The notes: a model not told the origin generated them from the letters alone. A stretch of 64,000 nt of DNA from Kitasatospora purpeofusca (GCF_000718025.1 NZ_JODS01000023.1:55356-119355), one strand, 5' to 3'; numbered from the stretch's first letter, positions 7,103-15,740 are shown. Made by a program: numbers and translations.

Positions 7103-8974
7103 ATGACGGTCCCGCCCGAAGGGCTTCCCCTGGCCGCCGAGTTCCCGGCCGCCCACCGCGAGCAGTGGCAGACCCTCGTCGAGGGTGTGCTCCGCAAGGC
7201 GGGGGCGCAGCCCGAGGACGGCGCCGCGGCCGAGCACGCGCTCGGTACCGCGCTCCAGGACGGGCTGCGCGCCCGCCCGCTGTACACCGCCGAGGACGCC
7301 CCGGCCGACCCCGGCCTCCCCGGCTTCCCGCCGTTCGTGCGCGGCGCCCGGCCGCAGGGCGCCTCGGTCTCGGGCTGGGACGTCCGCCAGCGGCACAGCG
7401 ACCCCGATCCGCGCCGCACCAACCAGGCCGCACTGGCCGACCTGGAGCACGGCGGCGGTTCGCTCTGGCTGGAGCTCGGCGGCGCGGGCCTGCCGGTCAC
7501 CGCGCTGGGCGAGGCGCTCACCGGTGTCTACCTCGACCTGGCCGGCGTGGTCCTCGACGCGGGTGCCGAGTTCCCCGCCGCCGCCGAGCAGCTGTTCGCG
7601 CTGTACCGCGAGCGCGAGGTCTCCCCCGGCTCCGCCGTCGCCACCCTGGGCGCCGACCCGCTCGGCCTCCAGGCCCGCACCGGCGACGCCGCGCGCACCG
7701 ACGCCCTGCTCGCCGAGGCCGCCGCGCTCGCCACCCGCTGCGCCGAGGGCTTCCCCGGCGTGCGTGCGCTGGCCGTCGACGCCCTGCCGTACCACGGGGC
7801 CGGCGCCTCGCCCGCCCAGGAGCTGGGCGCCTCGGTCGCCACCGGCGTCGCCTACCTGCGCGCGCTCACCACCGCCGGCCTCTCCGTGGACGCCGCGCTC
7901 GGCCAGCTGGAGTTCCGCTACGCGGCGGACGCCGACCAGTTCCTGACGATCGCCAAGCTCCGCGCCGCGCGCCGGCTCTGGGCCCGGGTGGCCGAGGCCT
8001 CCGGCGCCACCCCGGCCGCCTCGGCGCAGCGCCAGCACGCCGTCACCTCCGACGTGATGATGACCGCCCGCGACCCGTGGGTGAACATGCTGCGCACCAC
8101 CATCGCCTGCCTGGCCGCAGGTGTCGGCGGGGCCGACGCGGTGACCGTGCTGCCGTTCGACACCGCCGTCGGCCTGCCGGACGCCTTCGCCCGCCGGATC
8201 GCCCGCAACACCCAGGCGATCCTGCTGGAGGAGTCGCACCTGGCCCGGGTCGTCGACCCGGCCGGCGGCTCCTGGTACGTGGAACGGCTGACCGACGAAC
8301 TCGCCCACGCCGCCTGGGCGTGGTTCCAGGAGATCGAGCGGGCCGGCGGCCAGCGCGCCGCCCTGGAGTCCGGCCTGGTCGAGGAGCGGATCGCCGCCAC
8401 CTGGGCCGAGCGCTCGGTCCGGCTCGCCAAGCGGCGCGAACCGGTCACCGGCGTCAGCGAGTTCCCCAACCTCGGCGAGCAGGCGCTCGTCCGCGAGCCG
8501 GCCCCGGCCGGCCCCGGCGGCGGACTGCCGACGGTGCGGCGCGCCGAGGCCTACGAGGCACTGCGCGACCGCTCGGACGCACACCTCGCGGCCACCGGCG
8601 GGCGCCCGGCGCTGTTCCTGGCGTCGATCGGCACCGCCTCCGCGCACACCGCGCGCACCACCTTCGCCGCCAACCTGTTCCAGGCCGGCGGCATCGCCAC
8701 CACCGCGCACGAGGGCACCGACCCGGCGGCCTTCGCCGAGGCGTTCGCCGCGAGCGGCGCCGCGGTGGCCTGCCTCTGCTCCAGCGACGCCCTGTACGGC
8801 GAGCACGCCGAGGCGGTGGCCGGCGCGCTCAAGGCGGCCGGCGCGCGACGCGTCCTGCTGGCCGGCCGCCCGGGCGAGAACCCGCCCGCGGACGTGGACG
8901 GCTTCGTCTTCGCCGGCGGCGACGCCGTCGCCGTCCTCACCTCCCTGCTCGACGAGATCGGAGTGGCCCGATGA
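7103..8974 (+). CDS. mutA: Methylmalonyl-CoA mutase small subunit
   Basis: 623 residues with the TIM-barrel half of methylmalonyl-CoA mutase (LYTAEDAP, FPPFVRGARPQGASVSGWDVRQ, then FLTIAKLRAARRLWARV and ARIARNTQAILLEES-like motifs). The C-terminal region is the degenerate B12-binding fold without the DxHxxG cobalt ligand, as expected for the non-catalytic subunit. With MutB it forms the heterodimer that interconverts (R)-methylmalonyl-CoA and succinyl-CoA, linking propionate and odd-chain catabolism with polyketide precursors. ATG 7103 is preceded by TAACCT (7090-7095) with 7 nt between, so the mRNA may be leaderless. Its TGA overlaps mutB ATG by 4 bp (ATGA). Confidence 0.95.
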   Translation: MTVPPEGLPLAAEFPAAHREQWQTLVEGVLRKAGAQPEDGAAAEHALGTALQDGLRARPLYTAEDAPADPGLPGFPPFVRGARPQGASVSGWDVRQRHSDPDPRRTNQAALADLEHGGGSLWLELGGAGLPVTALGEALTGVYLDLAGVVLDAGAEFPAAAEQLFALYREREVSPGSAVATLGADPLGLQARTGDAARTDALLAEAAALATRCAEGFPGVRALAVDALPYHGAGASPAQELGASVATGVAYLRALTTAGLSVDAALGQLEFRYAADADQFLTIAKLRAARRLWARVAEASGATPAASAQRQHAVTSDVMMTARDPWVNMLRTTIACLAAGVGGADAVTVLPFDTAVGLPDAFARRIARNTQAILLEESHLARVVDPAGGSWYVERLTDELAHAAWAWFQEIERAGGQRAALESGLVEERIAATWAERSVRLAKRREPVTGVSEFPNLGEQALVREPAPAGPGGGLPTVRRAEAYEALRDRSDAHLAATGGRPALFLASIGTASAHTARTTFAANLFQAGGIATTAHEGTDPAAFAEAFAASGAAVACLCSSDALYGEHAEAVAGALKAAGARRVLLAGRPGENPPADVDGFVFAGGDAVAVLTSLLDEIGVAR

Positions 8975-11226
8975 TCCCCGACTTCACCGCGATCGGGCTC
9001 GACCCGGACGCCGACGGCGCCTCCGCCGACCGTCCGGACGCCACGGCCACCACCAGCAGCGCCACGGCCACCGCCACCGAGGGCCAGTGGCGCGCCGCCT
9101 GGCGGCAGGCCACCGGCAAGGACGTCGACGAGCAGCTCTGGGACACCCCCGAGGGCATTGGCGTCAAGCCGCTGTACACCGCCGAGGACCTCGCCGGCCT
9201 GGACTTCCTGGGCACCTACCCGGGCATCGCCCCGTACCTGCGCGGCCCGTACCCGACGATGTACGTCAACCAGCCGTGGACGGTCCGGCAGTACGCCGGC
9301 TTCTCCACCGCCGAGGAGTCCAACGCCTTCTACCGCCGCAACCTGGCGGCCGGCCAGAAGGGCCTGTCGGTCGCCTTCGACCTGCCGACCCACCGCGGCT
9401 ACGACAGCGACCACCCGCGGGTCACCGGCGACGTCGGCATGGCGGGCGTGGCGATCGACTCGATCTACGACATGCGCCAGCTGTTCGACGGCATCCCGCT
9501 GGACCGGATGTCCGTCTCGATGACCATGAACGGCGCGGTGCTGCCGGTACTGGCGCTGTACATCGTGGCGGCCGAGGAGCAGGGGGTGCCGCCGGAGAAG
9601 CTGGCCGGGACCATCCAGAACGACATCCTCAAGGAGTTCATGGTCCGCAACACCTACATCTACCCGCCGCAGCCCTCGATGCGGATCATCTCCGACATCT
9701 TCGCGTACACCTCGCAGAAGATGCCCCGGTACAACTCGATCTCCATCTCCGGCTACCACATCCAGGAGGCCGGGGCCACCGCCGACCTGGAGCTGGCCTA
9801 CACCCTGGCCGACGGCGTCGAGTACCTGCGCGCCGGACTGGACGTCGGCCTGGACGTGGACGCGTTCGCCCCCCGGCTGTCGTTCTTCTGGGCGATCGGC
9901 ATGAACTTCTTCATGGAGGTCGCCAAGCTGCGCGCGGCCCGGCTGCTCTGGGCCAAGCTGGTCAAGCAGTTCGACCCGAAGAACGCCAAGTCGCTGTCGC
10001 TGCGCACCCATTCGCAGACCTCCGGCTGGTCGCTCACCGCCCAGGACGTCTTCAACAACGTCGCCCGCACCTGCGTGGAGGCGATGGCCGCCACCCAGGG
10101 CCACACCCAGTCGCTGCACACCAACGCGCTGGACGAGGCGCTCGCGCTGCCGACCGACTTCTCCGCCCGGATCGCCCGCAACACCCAGCTGCTGCTGCAG
10201 CAGGAGTCCGGCACCTGCCGGGTCATCGACCCGTGGGGGGGCTCGGCCTACGTCGAGAAGCTCACCCACGACCTCGCGAACCGCGCCTGGCAGCACATCC
10301 AGGAGGTCGAGGCGGCCGGCGGCATGGCCAAGGCGATCGACGCCGGCATCCCCAAGCTGCGGGTCGAGGAGGCCGCCGCCCGCACCCAGGCGCGGATCGA
10401 CTCCGGCCGCCAGCCGGTGATCGGCGTCAACAAGTACCGGGTGGAGAGCGACGAGCAGATCGACGTGCTCAAGGTCGACAACTCCGCGGTGCGCGCCGCC
10501 CAGATCGAGAAGCTGCGCCGGCTGCGCGCGGAGCGCGACGAGACCGCCACCCGCGCCGCCCTGGACGCGCTCACCCGGGCCGCCGAGGCCGGGCCCTCGC
10601 GCGGCGGCTCGCTCGACGGCAACCTGCTGCACCTGGCCGTGAACGCGGCCCGCGCCAAGGCCACCGTCGGCGAGATCTCCGACGCCCTGGAGAAGGTGTA
10701 CGGCCGCCACTCGGGCCAGATCCGTACCATCTCCGGTGTGTACCGAGACGAAGCGGGCGCCTCCGCCCCCCTGCAGCGCACCCGGGAACTGGTCGAGCGG
10801 TTCGAGCGGGCCGAGGGCCGCCGCCCGCGCATCCTGGTCGCCAAGATGGGCCAGGACGGCCACGACCGCGGCCAGAAGGTGATCGCCACCGCCTTCGCCG
10901 ACCTCGGTTTCACCGTGGACGTCGGCCCGCTGTTCCAGACCCCGGCCGAGGTCGCCCGGCAGGCCGTCGAGGCGGACGTGCACATCGTCGGCGTCTCCTC
11001 GCTCGCCGCCGGCCACCTCACCCTGGTGCCCGCGCTGCGCGCCGAACTCGCCGCCGCCGGACGCGAGGACATCACCATCGTGGTCGGCGGGGTGATCCCC
11101 CCGCAGGACTTCGACGCCCTCTACGAGGCGGGCGCCGCGGCGGTCTTCCCGCCCGGCACGGTGATCCCGGAGGCCGCCTACGACCTCCTCAAGTCGCTCG
11201 CCGCCGACCTCGGCCACGAGATCTGA
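8971..11226 (+). CDS. mutB: Methylmalonyl-CoA mutase large (catalytic) subunit
   Basis: 751 residues. The N-terminal catalytic barrel shows YPTMYVNQPWTVRQYAGF, KGLSVAFDLPTHRGYDSDH and QNDILKEFMVRNTYIYPP, all close to the conserved mutase core. The C-terminal cobalamin domain has MGQDGHDRGQKVIA; His631 of DGHDRG is the axial cobalt ligand. It carries out the adenosylcobalamin-dependent carbon-skeleton rearrangement of (R)-methylmalonyl-CoA. The first 30 residues are a poorly conserved Ala/Thr-rich extension. ATG 8971 overlaps the mutA stop, and meaB starts 12 nt after the stop, so the three genes are one operon. The length fits actinobacterial MutB (about 730-750). Confidence 0.97.
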   Translation: MIPDFTAIGLDPDADGASADRPDATATTSSATATATEGQWRAAWRQATGKDVDEQLWDTPEGIGVKPLYTAEDLAGLDFLGTYPGIAPYLRGPYPTMYVNQPWTVRQYAGFSTAEESNAFYRRNLAAGQKGLSVAFDLPTHRGYDSDHPRVTGDVGMAGVAIDSIYDMRQLFDGIPLDRMSVSMTMNGAVLPVLALYIVAAEEQGVPPEKLAGTIQNDILKEFMVRNTYIYPPQPSMRIISDIFAYTSQKMPRYNSISISGYHIQEAGATADLELAYTLADGVEYLRAGLDVGLDVDAFAPRLSFFWAIGMNFFMEVAKLRAARLLWAKLVKQFDPKNAKSLSLRTHSQTSGWSLTAQDVFNNVARTCVEAMAATQGHTQSLHTNALDEALALPTDFSARIARNTQLLLQQESGTCRVIDPWGGSAYVEKLTHDLANRAWQHIQEVEAAGGMAKAIDAGIPKLRVEEAAARTQARIDSGRQPVIGVNKYRVESDEQIDVLKVDNSAVRAAQIEKLRRLRAERDETATRAALDALTRAAEAGPSRGGSLDGNLLHLAVNAARAKATVGEISDALEKVYGRHSGQIRTISGVYRDEAGASAPLQRTRELVERFERAEGRRPRILVAKMGQDGHDRGQKVIATAFADLGFTVDVGPLFQTPAEVARQAVEADVHIVGVSSLAAGHLTLVPALRAELAAAGREDITIVVGGVIPPQDFDALYEAGAAAVFPPGTVIPEAAYDLLKSLAADLGHEI

Positions 11227-11238
11227 GGCCCGGGTCGG

Positions 11239-12237
11239 ATGCCGCCCCGGACGATCGACCTCGACAGCTACGCGACGGGTGTACGGGAGGGCTCGCGCGC
11301 GTACATCGCGCGGGCCATCACCCTCGTCGAGTCCACCCGGCCCGACCACCGCGCGCTGGCGCAGCAGCTGCTGACGAGGCTGCTGCCGCACTCCGGCGGG
11401 GCGGTCCGGGTGGGCATCACGGGGGTGCCCGGGGTCGGCAAGTCGACCTTCATCGACGCCTTCGGCACCATGCTCACCGCGCAGGGCCACAAGGTCGCGG
11501 TGCTGGCCGTCGACCCGACCTCCAGCCGGACCGGCGGCTCGATCCTGGGTGACAAGACCCGGATGGAACGCCTGGCGGTGGACCCGAACGCCTTCGTCCG
11601 GCCGTCCCCGACCTCCGGCACCCTCGGCGGGGTGGCCAAGGCCACCCGGGAGTCGATGCTGGTGATGGAGGCGGCGGGCTACGACGTGGTGCTGATCGAG
11701 ACGGTCGGCGTCGGCCAGTCGGAGACCACCGTGGCCGGCATGGTCGACTCCTTCCTGCTGCTCTCCCTGGCCCGCACCGGCGACCAGTTGCAGGGCATCA
11801 AGAAGGGCGTCCTGGAACTCGCCGACGTCATCGCGGTCAACAAGGCCGACGGCCCGCACGAACTCGACGCCAAGGCCGCCGCCCGCGAACTCGCTGGCGC
11901 GCTCAGGCTGTTGCAGGCCCCCGACGCGCCGTGGACGCCGCCCGTGCTCACCTGCTCGGGCCGCGACGGCGGCGGCCTGGACGTGCTCTGGGAGCGCCTC
12001 CAGCAGCACCGCAAGGTGCTGGACGCGACCGGCGCGCTGGCCGCCAAGCGCCGCGACCAGCAGGTCGAGTGGACCTGGGCGATGGTCCACGACCAGCTGC
12101 TCGCCCGACTCCACTCCCACCCCGAGGTGGGCCGCCTGGTCCCGGAGCTGGAGCGCCGGGTGCGCGAAGGCACGATGACCGCCACGCTGGCGGCGGACAG
12201 AATCCTGGACGCCTTCAGCACGCCACCGGCGAGCTGA
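11239..12237 (+). CDS. meaB: MeaB/ArgK-type G3E GTPase, mutase chaperone
   Basis: 332 residues. The Walker A motif GVPGVGKSTFID is near residue 60, the base-recognition motif NKAD near residue 200, and the conserved SSRTGGSILGDKTRM and TVGVGQSE segments of the MeaB/ArgK family are present. Known role: GTP-dependent gating of adenosylcobalamin loading and removal of damaged cofactor from methylmalonyl-CoA mutase. It directly follows mutB, which supports that assignment over the older ArgK annotation. Its last 23 bp overlap the convergent ATPase gene. Confidence 0.95.
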   Translation: MPPRTIDLDSYATGVREGSRAYIARAITLVESTRPDHRALAQQLLTRLLPHSGGAVRVGITGVPGVGKSTFIDAFGTMLTAQGHKVAVLAVDPTSSRTGGSILGDKTRMERLAVDPNAFVRPSPTSGTLGGVAKATRESMLVMEAAGYDVVLIETVGVGQSETTVAGMVDSFLLLSLARTGDQLQGIKKGVLELADVIAVNKADGPHELDAKAAARELAGALRLLQAPDAPWTPPVLTCSGRDGGGLDVLWERLQQHRKVLDATGALAAKRRDQQVEWTWAMVHDQLLARLHSHPEVGRLVPELERRVREGTMTATLAADRILDAFSTPPAS

Positions 12238-12697
12238 ACACGAGGCCGAGCGCCGTGCCCCACCCATGCGTGGGGCACGGCGCTTCGTGCTGCTCGGAGA
12301 CCTCGAACCAGACCACCTTCCCCGGGCCTTCGGGGTACCAGCCCCACGCAACGGCCAGGGCTTCCACCAGCAACAGCCCGCGCCCACTGGTCGCTTCGGC
12401 CCCGCGCTCCCGCCTCGGGAGCGCGGGGCACCGGTCGGTCACCTCAACTCTCAGGCGCCCCAGCCGCCGCAACACCGTTACGACGCAGCGGTCCCCGGTG
12501 TGCAACAGCGCATTGGCGATCACCTCACTGGCACACAGCTCCAGGTCCCTGAGGGCGTCGTCCGCGAGCGGCACACCCCATTCCCGCACGATCGCCCCCA
12601 CCAGCCACCGCGCCGCCGGCACCGCCTCCGGTGCCGGCGGCGCCCCCCATTCCAGCGGAACCGGGAACCGGGCACTGCTGAGCGGGCTGACCACCAT
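12215..12697 (-). CDS. RsbW/SpoIIAB-like ATP-binding (anti-sigma type) protein
   Basis: 160 residues with a HATPase_c fold. The N-box ELCASEVIANALLHTG is near residue 65, followed by LRVEVTDRCP and GRGLLLVEALAVAWGW, the G1/G2 boxes of the small Streptomyces regulatory ATPases. Such proteins act as anti-sigma factors or partners of XRE regulators. I chose ATG 12697 because GGAGG lies 5 nt upstream; the frame is open to 12769. The last 25 residues (from about SEQHEAPCP) are an extension beyond the fold encoded by the operon hairpin described separately. It is divergent from the XRE gene at 12894, and XRE/HATPase gene pairs are frequent in Streptomyces. Confidence 0.8.
   Translation of the reverse strand: MVVSPLSSARFPVPLEWGAPPAPEAVPAARWLVGAIVREWGVPLADDALRDLELCASEVIANALLHTGDRCVVTVLRRLGRLRVEVTDRCPALPRRERGAEATSGRGLLLVEALAVAWGWYPEGPGKVVWFEVSEQHEAPCPTHGWGTALGLVFSSPVAC
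12249..12284 (+). terminator. Terminator of mutA-mutB-meaB inside the ATPase gene
   Basis: GCGCCGTGCCCCAC (12250-12263) pairs perfectly with GTGGGGCACGGCGC (12270-12283) around a 6-nt loop; one more A-T pair extends the stem to 15 bp. It starts 12 nt after the meaB stop and lies within the coding part of the convergent ATPase gene. Confidence 0.75.
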
Positions 12698-12808
12698 GAA
12701 CGCCTCCACGTCGACGGGGCAGGATTGCTGCCGGTGCGAGGCCGCGCGTCGAACAGAGCGACCTGTCACCGACAGTCAACAACTGGTCACGTGTGTGGGA
12801 CGATCGAT

Positions 12809-12846
12809 GATGCGGCGCCCGCATACGCGTATGCGGGCGCCGCATC
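12809..12846. promoter_or_regulatory. 38-bp perfect palindrome between divergent regulators
   Basis: Two 19-bp arms (GATGCGGCGCCCGCATACG and its complement) meet without a spacer. It lies 47 bp upstream of the XRE start and about 110 bp upstream of the ATPase start, so it is well placed as a shared operator; alternatively it forms a cruciform or hairpin. Confidence 0.7.
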
Positions 12847-12893
12847 GGAGCGCGTCACCGGCCCCGGGTGGGCCCGTAGCTTTGGGTGGGCTG

Positions 12894-14141
12894 GTGAACT
12901 GGAACTCGGTCGTGGTCCGGGAAGCGTCCCGGACCGGGAACTACGGCAAGGTCGTCGAACTGGCCCGAATCCACCGGCGGCTGACCCAACTGCAGTTGGG
13001 TACGGCGTGCGGACTGTCGCAGTCGGCCGTCTCCCGGCTGGAGAAGCGCGGCAGCGGACCGTACGCCATGGACGTCCTGCTGCGGATCTCACGACATCTG
13101 GAGATCCCGCCGGCCGTGCTGGGCCTGGCCGGCCCGCCGACGCGGACGACGAAGGGAGGCGAGAACGTGAAAAGGCGTCAGTTCCTGGGCGCGGCGGCGT
13201 CGATCGCCGTCACCGTGCCCGTTCTCGCCGTCGTCGACCACGTCATGGACGAGACCGAGCCGCAGGCGTCGGCGCTCCGGCTCGCCACAACCTCGTACCG
13301 GAGGCTGGACGGATCGACGCCCTCCCGCGAGCTGGCCGAGGCCGTGCACGCGCATCTGCGGCTGATTCAGGGACTCATGCGCACAGCGCCGACCGAAGCC
13401 GCACGGATCGGACTCGCCGGTGTCGCGAGCGAGGCCGCGAGCCTGGCGGCCTGGCTGGCCTGGGACATGGGCGACCACGGCTCGGCGCGTTCGTTCTACG
13501 GGGCCGCGATCAAGGCGGCCCGGTCGAGTTCGAACCCACTCCTCACGGCCTACCAGTCAGGAAGTCTCGCCCAGTTCGAAGCGCACTCCGGCAACGCCGT
13601 CCAAGCGCTGAGCCTTGCACGAAGCGCTCGAAGGTGCCTCGAACCGGACTCTCCGCCGATCGCCGACGCCTGGCTCTCGTCGGTCGAGGCCCTGGGACAT
13701 GCCGCTGCGGGCGATCGGCGCAGCGCCGATCGCGCGTTGACGCGGAGCCGGGCAGTGATCGAAGGCAGCTCGGACGGGGAACGACCGCCCTGGCCCTGGG
13801 TGTTCACCTTCGACGAATCCAAGATCGCCGCGGTCCGCGTCAACTGTGGCGCCAAGTTGGGGCTCTCCGCATGGACGTCCGAGGGCGTCCACTCCCCGGC
13901 CGCCACCGGTCACGCGAAACAGCGGGCGTTGCTGTTCATGGATGTGGCGGCGGGCCACCTGGCCGCGGGGCAGGTCGAGGCGGCGTTCGCGCTCGGCGGC
14001 CAAGCCCTGGAGATCGGTCTCCAGTACCGCTCGGGACGGATCGTCGAAAGAGGCCGTTCCCTGCGGAGATCGTTCAGCACGTCCTCGCCGTCCAAGGCCG
14101 TCCGTGAATTCGACGAGCGGCTGCACGGCGTCCACCTCTAG
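12894..14141 (+). CDS. XRE-family regulator with C-terminal TPR-like domain
   Basis: 415 residues. The HTH_XRE domain spans about residues 15-75 (RRLTQLQLGTACGLSQSAVS with SRLEKRGSGPYAMDVLLRIS). A hydrophobic stretch around residue 95 (RRQFLGAAASIAVTVPVLAVV) resembles a vestigial Tat or membrane segment seen in this Streptomyces regulator type. The rest is helical and TPR-like (AWLAWDMGDHGSARSFYGAAI, SGSLAQFEAHSGNAVQALSLA), probably a ligand- or protein-sensing module. GTG 12894 is chosen; TAGCTT lies about 11 nt upstream and there is no good ribosome binding site. The frame is open upstream and a longer start cannot be excluded. It is probably co-transcribed with the SLOG-like and ABM genes. 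Confidence 0.8.
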   Translation: MNWNSVVVREASRTGNYGKVVELARIHRRLTQLQLGTACGLSQSAVSRLEKRGSGPYAMDVLLRISRHLEIPPAVLGLAGPPTRTTKGGENVKRRQFLGAAASIAVTVPVLAVVDHVMDETEPQASALRLATTSYRRLDGSTPSRELAEAVHAHLRLIQGLMRTAPTEAARIGLAGVASEAASLAAWLAWDMGDHGSARSFYGAAIKAARSSSNPLLTAYQSGSLAQFEAHSGNAVQALSLARSARRCLEPDSPPIADAWLSSVEALGHAAAGDRRSADRALTRSRAVIEGSSDGERPPWPWVFTFDESKIAAVRVNCGAKLGLSAWTSEGVHSPAATGHAKQRALLFMDVAAGHLAAGQVEAAFALGGQALEIGLQYRSGRIVERGRSLRRSFSTSSPSKAVREFDERLHGVHL

Positions 14142-14152
14142 GAAGGAGCACG

Positions 14153-14626
14153 ATGCGGATCGGGATCACGGGGCACCGGGGGTTGGACGCCGAGCTGGAG
14201 CGGAAGGTCCGACAGTTGCTGGCCGACTCACTGGCGGGCGAAGACACGTCCGAACTCACCGTCGTGTCCTGCATCGCGGACGGGCCGGACGCGTGGATCG
14301 CCGAGCTCGCGCTCGACCGGGGTGCCCGGCTCGAAGTGGTCGTCCCCGCCGAGCGGTACCGCGAGGGCCTGCCGGAGTGGCACCACCCGGTCTACGACCG
14401 TCTCCTCCGGGACGCCTCCGAGCAGCACCGCACCGGCCGGGCGGAGTCCGACGAGGCAGCCCACATGGCCGGGAGCGAGCTGCTCGTCGGCCAGGTCGAC
14501 CGGCTGATCGCCGTCTGGGACGGCCTGCCCGCCCGGGGCTTCGGCGGGACTGCGGACGTGGTCGCCCACGCGCGGCGGCTGGGCGTTCCCGTCCAGGTGC
14601 TCTGGCCCGCCGGGGCCCGGCGCTGA
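14153..14626 (+). CDS. SLOG/LOG-like nucleotide-binding fold protein
   Basis: 157 residues. It starts MRIGITGHRG, then VVSCIADGPDAWIAELALDRGARLEVVVPAERY and a late segment LIAVWDGLPARGFGGTADVVAHARRLG. The GxTGHR start and the GxGGTxDVV-like loop fit the SLOG superfamily (Rossmann-like, DprA/LOG-related), known for binding nucleotides or nucleotide-derived signals. No membrane segments are present. The start has a clear AGGAAGGAG site and lies 11 nt behind the XRE gene, so the two probably act together. The biochemical activity is unknown. Confidence 0.65.
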   Translation: MRIGITGHRGLDAELERKVRQLLADSLAGEDTSELTVVSCIADGPDAWIAELALDRGARLEVVVPAERYREGLPEWHHPVYDRLLRDASEQHRTGRAESDEAAHMAGSELLVGQVDRLIAVWDGLPARGFGGTADVVAHARRLGVPVQVLWPAGARR

Positions 14627-14648
14627 GCGATCGAGGAAGGGGAGGAGC

Positions 14649-14957
14649 ATGGGATTCGGCCTCGTTGTACGGTTCGTGGCCCGTGATGCGACAGCCGCTC
14701 ACGCCTTCGACGAACTGGCACGGGAAGCACTCGAAGGGATCCGCGCGAAGGAGCCCGGGACTCTCGTCTACGTCAATCACGCCGTGCCGGACGAGCCGCG
14801 GGTCCGGGTCTTCTACGAGCTGTACGCGGACCGCGAGGCGTTCGAGGAGCACGAGCGGCAGCCCCATGTCCGCCGGTTCCTGGCGGAGCGCGGCCGGTAC
14901 CTCGAATCGTTCGAGGTCACGCTCCTGGACGAGATCGATGGCAAGGGGTCTGCCTGA
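14649..14957 (+). CDS. ABM-fold (antibiotic biosynthesis monooxygenase-like) protein
   Basis: 102 residues, typical for the dimeric ferredoxin-like ABM family. It starts GFGLVVRFVARDATAAHAFD, with EPGTLVYVNHAVPDEPRVRVFYELYADREAFEEH, the usual acid-rich centre and HxxxPHVRRF-like motif. Many family members are quinol monooxygenases or heme-degrading proteins, but no diagnostic active-site set lets me choose. GGGGAGGAG precedes the ATG. It is the last gene of the XRE operon, 22 nt after the SLOG-like gene, and a strong hairpin follows. Confidence 0.75.
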   Translation: MGFGLVVRFVARDATAAHAFDELAREALEGIRAKEPGTLVYVNHAVPDEPRVRVFYELYADREAFEEHERQPHVRRFLAERGRYLESFEVTLLDEIDGKGSA

Positions 14958-14966
14958 CGTGCACGA

Positions 14967-15004
14967 AAGGGCCCCCGGACGGTTCGCACCGTTCGGGGGC
15001 CCTT
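14967..15004. terminator. Bidirectional terminator between ABM gene and sodF
   Basis: AAGGGCCCCCGGACGG (14967-14982) pairs with CCGTTCGGGGGCCCTT (14989-15004), 16 bp with one G-U pair and a 6-nt loop. It sits 9 nt after the ABM stop and 59 nt from the sodF stop, so it can serve both converging genes. Confidence 0.8.
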
Positions 15005-15063
15005 CGTTACCTGCCCTGCCCTGGGTCAGGTGATTTTGGGCGACTCACCCCAGAAAGGAGGGG

Positions 15064-15666
15064 TCAGGCGCTCTTCGCCGCCGTGAAGCGGGCCGAGACG
15101 TCCTGCCAGTTGACGACGTCCCACAGGCGGGTGACGTAGTCGGGGCGGACGTTGCGGTACTGCAGGTAGTAGGCGTGCTCCCAGGCGTCGAAGGCCAGCA
15201 GCGGGGTGGTGCCCTGGCCGACGTTGCCGTGGTGGTCGTAGACCTGCTCGACGATCAGGCGGCCGGCCAGCGGCTCCCAGGAGAGGATGCCCCAGCCCGA
15301 GCCCTGGACGCCGGTGGTGGCGGTGGTCAGCTGCTTCTTGAAGGCGTCGAAGCTGCCGAAGTGCTCGGTGATGGCGTCGGCCAGCTCGCCCTCGGGGCGG
15401 TCGCCGCCCTCCGGGGAGAGGTTCTGCCAGAACAGCGAGTGCAGCACGTGGCCGGACAGGTGGAAGGCGAAGGTCTTCTGCAGCCCGACCAGGCCGCCGA
15501 ACTGCTCCTTGTCCCGCGCCTCGGCGAGCTGCTCCAGGGTGTCGTTGGCGCCCTTGACGTACGCGGCGTGGTGCTTGGAGTGGTGCAGCTCCAGGATCTC
15601 CGCGGACATCGCGCGCTCCAGCGCGGAGTAGTCGTACGGGAGGTCGGGAAGCGAGTAGGTGCTCAT
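15064..15666 (-). CDS. sodF: Superoxide dismutase, Fe/Mn type (SodF-like)
   Basis: 200 residues. YSLPDLPYDYSALE is the family start; ELHHSKHHAAYVKGAN carries the first metal His (His28), FHLSGHVLHSLFW the second, and DAWEHAYYLQYRN gives the Asp and His ligands at the C terminus. It dismutates superoxide in the cytoplasm. Sequence and context fit the Streptomyces iron SOD rather than the nickel SOD (SodN), which is unrelated. In S. coelicolor sodF is repressed by the nickel-responsive regulator Nur; two Nur-like boxes lie in the upstream intergenic region here, which supports the same control. It is divergent from tsaD. Confidence 0.93.
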   Translation of the reverse strand: MSTYSLPDLPYDYSALERAMSAEILELHHSKHHAAYVKGANDTLEQLAEARDKEQFGGLVGLQKTFAFHLSGHVLHSLFWQNLSPEGGDRPEGELADAITEHFGSFDAFKKQLTTATTGVQGSGWGILSWEPLAGRLIVEQVYDHHGNVGQGTTPLLAFDAWEHAYYLQYRNVRPDYVTRLWDVVNWQDVSARFTAAKSA

Positions 15667-15723
15667 CAGGAGACGGGCCCTTTCGGCGAGTTCAACGGTG
15701 ACGATCGTGCCGGGTCAACACTA

Positions 15724-15740
15724 TTGCGTATCAGTTGCAG
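15724..15740. promoter_or_regulatory. Nur-like box 1 (sodF-proximal)
   Basis: TTGCGT-N5-TTGCAG, matching the published Nur pattern tTGCaa-N5-ttGCAA in its conserved TTGC elements. It lies 58 bp upstream of the sodF start, where it could overlap the promoter. Confidence 0.55.

Noticed and set aside
7103..12237. Part of a polyketide or other biosynthetic cluster
   Set aside because: Methylmalonyl-CoA mutase can supply precursors, but no synthase, tailoring or resistance genes are nearby; it is a housekeeping operon.
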